Shown here: positions 31,737-32,428 of the stretch, in pieces
Position numbering within the stretch: the first letter of the stretch is position 1
How the letters are laid out: every line of letters begins with the position of its first letter
From: SZUA-186 sp039714155
GTDB lineage: Bacteria; Pseudomonadota; Gammaproteobacteria; UBA9214
Length of the DNA stretch: 32,428 bases
Direction: 5' to 3'
Assembly: GCA_039714155.1 (NCBI GenBank)
Contig: JBDLJX010000026.1
Coordinates: forward strand, 1 to 32,428
Notes under the pieces: model-generated
Databases searched by the model: none
What the model was told of the DNA's origin: nothing
What the model saw: the letters and a program-made list of their open reading frames with translations, nothing else
Position numbers and translations under genes: made by a program

Positions 31737-32390
31737 ATGACACGCCATCAGTACAACATCGTTTATAACAAATTATTGGATGCCTACGGCCAGCAGCACT
31801 GGTGGCCGGGCGACTCGCCGTTTGAAATCATGGTCGGTGCAGTCCTGACACAGAACACGGCCTGGTCGAATGTTGAAAAGGCGATTCACAATCTCGTAAC
31901 AAGGAACAAGCTGGACCCGCATGCCATTATCCGTGCGCGTCGTGATCACCTGGCAAACTGGCTGCGACCGTCCGGGTATTTCAATATCAAGGCGGAACGT
32001 CTGAAGAATTTCTGTTGCTGGTATGTCGATGCCGGTGAGTATGCTGAGCTCGATAAACTGGAAACTCCTGTCTTGCGTGACGCGTTGCTGGAAGTGAAGG
32101 GTGTTGGACCGGAAACGGCTGACGATATCCTGTTGTATGCATTCAACCGGCCAGTGTTTGTTATCGATGCCTACACGCGACGTCTGTTTGCCCGGCTGGG
32201 CCTCGTCGATGGCAAACAGGACTATGAGCAGATGCGGGCAACGTTTGAGCGACTGCTAAAGCCGGATGTTGATATGTTCAACGAGTACCATGCATTGATT
32301 GTCCGGCATGCCAGGAATGTCTGCCGGACACGGCCGGCTTGTGAGGCCTGCGTGCTGGCTGCGGAATGCCCGACGGCAGGGATTAAATAG
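31737..32390 (+). CDS. Endonuclease III-like DNA glycosylase (MagIII/COG2231 type)
   Basis: This 217-residue HhH-GPD protein has the signature WWPGDSPFEIMVGAVLTQNTAWSNV, RPSGYFNIKAERL, the helix-hairpin-helix KGVGPETADDILLYA and the catalytic Asp in FVIDAYTRR. The lysine of EndoIII (as in GVGRKTA) is absent, with Pro-Glu in its place, so the enzyme should be a monofunctional glycosylase without lyase activity, like H. pylori MagIII for 3-methyladenine (inference). Four cysteines at the end (C-x5-C-x2-C-x5-C) keep a [4Fe-4S] cluster that MagIII itself lacks. The ATG at 31737 comes 77 bp after rluB. The substrate is unproven. Confidence 0.88.
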   Translation: MTRHQYNIVYNKLLDAYGQQHWWPGDSPFEIMVGAVLTQNTAWSNVEKAIHNLVTRNKLDPHAIIRARRDHLANWLRPSGYFNIKAERLKNFCCWYVDAGEYAELDKLETPVLRDALLEVKGVGPETADDILLYAFNRPVFVIDAYTRRLFARLGLVDGKQDYEQMRATFERLLKPDVDMFNEYHALIVRHARNVCRTRPACEACVLAAECPTAGIK

Positions 32391-32428
32391 ACGCAATCAC
32401 TGCTGTCTCGCATAATGACAAACAGCCG

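Overview
The window reads as a GC-rich chromosomal segment of a free-living gammaproteobacterium, probably near the Chromatiales or other deep-branching lineages rather than the enterics. This is inferred from gene order and content: it carries smc-scpA-scpB rather than mukBEF, a single-domain QueF, smc-zipA-ligA, dksA-gluQ, yciB-yciI-bolA-parvulin, and yciV-yciO-M50 peptidase-trpS-scpA-scpB-rluB. Nothing resembles a prophage, integron, CRISPR array or large island, and no tRNA or rRNA gene was seen.

Layout. 1-795 (-): the 5' part of a secreted Sel1-repeat protein running off the window edge in PKRTAK repeats. 980-5607 (-): dksA, gluQ, acs and a YheT-type hydrolase. 5850-7961 (+): a CbbY-type phosphatase and a class I/II aminotransferase. 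7962-8639: a gene-poor stretch with a terminator, an FNR-like promoter and two tiny membrane-protein ORFs. 8640-11325 (-): queF, then a foldback element, then a D-ribulose-kinase-like gene overlapping cysZ. 11422-17701 (+): smc, zipA, ligA. 17896-22447 (+): an exported rhodanese, a membrane GGDEF-EAL protein, a small lipoprotein and a MinD/FlhG-like ATPase that lacks the signature lysine. 22528-25521 (-): parvulin lipoprotein, bolA, yciI, yciB and an unrecognised helical protein. 25607-32390 (+): yciV, yciO, an M50 membrane peptidase, trpS, scpA, scpB, rluB and a MagIII/EndoIII-like glycosylase.

How the genes work together. Most are housekeeping genes: chromosome condensation (smc with scpA/scpB some 18 kb away), division (zipA, yciB), DNA repair and ligation (ligA, the glycosylase), tRNA and rRNA modification (queF, gluQ, yciO, rluB), stringent control (dksA), acetate activation (acs) and sulfate uptake (cysZ). 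The CbbY-type phosphatase and the D-ribulose-kinase-like enzyme both act on, or near, pentulose phosphates of the Calvin/pentose pathway, which would suit an autotroph or a relative of one, but no Rubisco gene is present.

The best candidate for an undescribed system is 17896-22447. A periplasmic rhodanese is encoded 18 bp before a c-di-GMP enzyme whose periplasmic domain has exactly two cysteines, followed by a lipoprotein and a divergent MinD-like ATPase with a long unrecognised C-terminal half. Also worth a look are the FNR-like promoter with two mini membrane proteins (8141-8562), several large palindromic intergenic elements (6655-6734, 10683-10922, 22461-22509, 27824-27902), and a DksA carrying a histone-H1-like lysine/alanine tail. 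All family assignments are by reading and recall; no database search was run.
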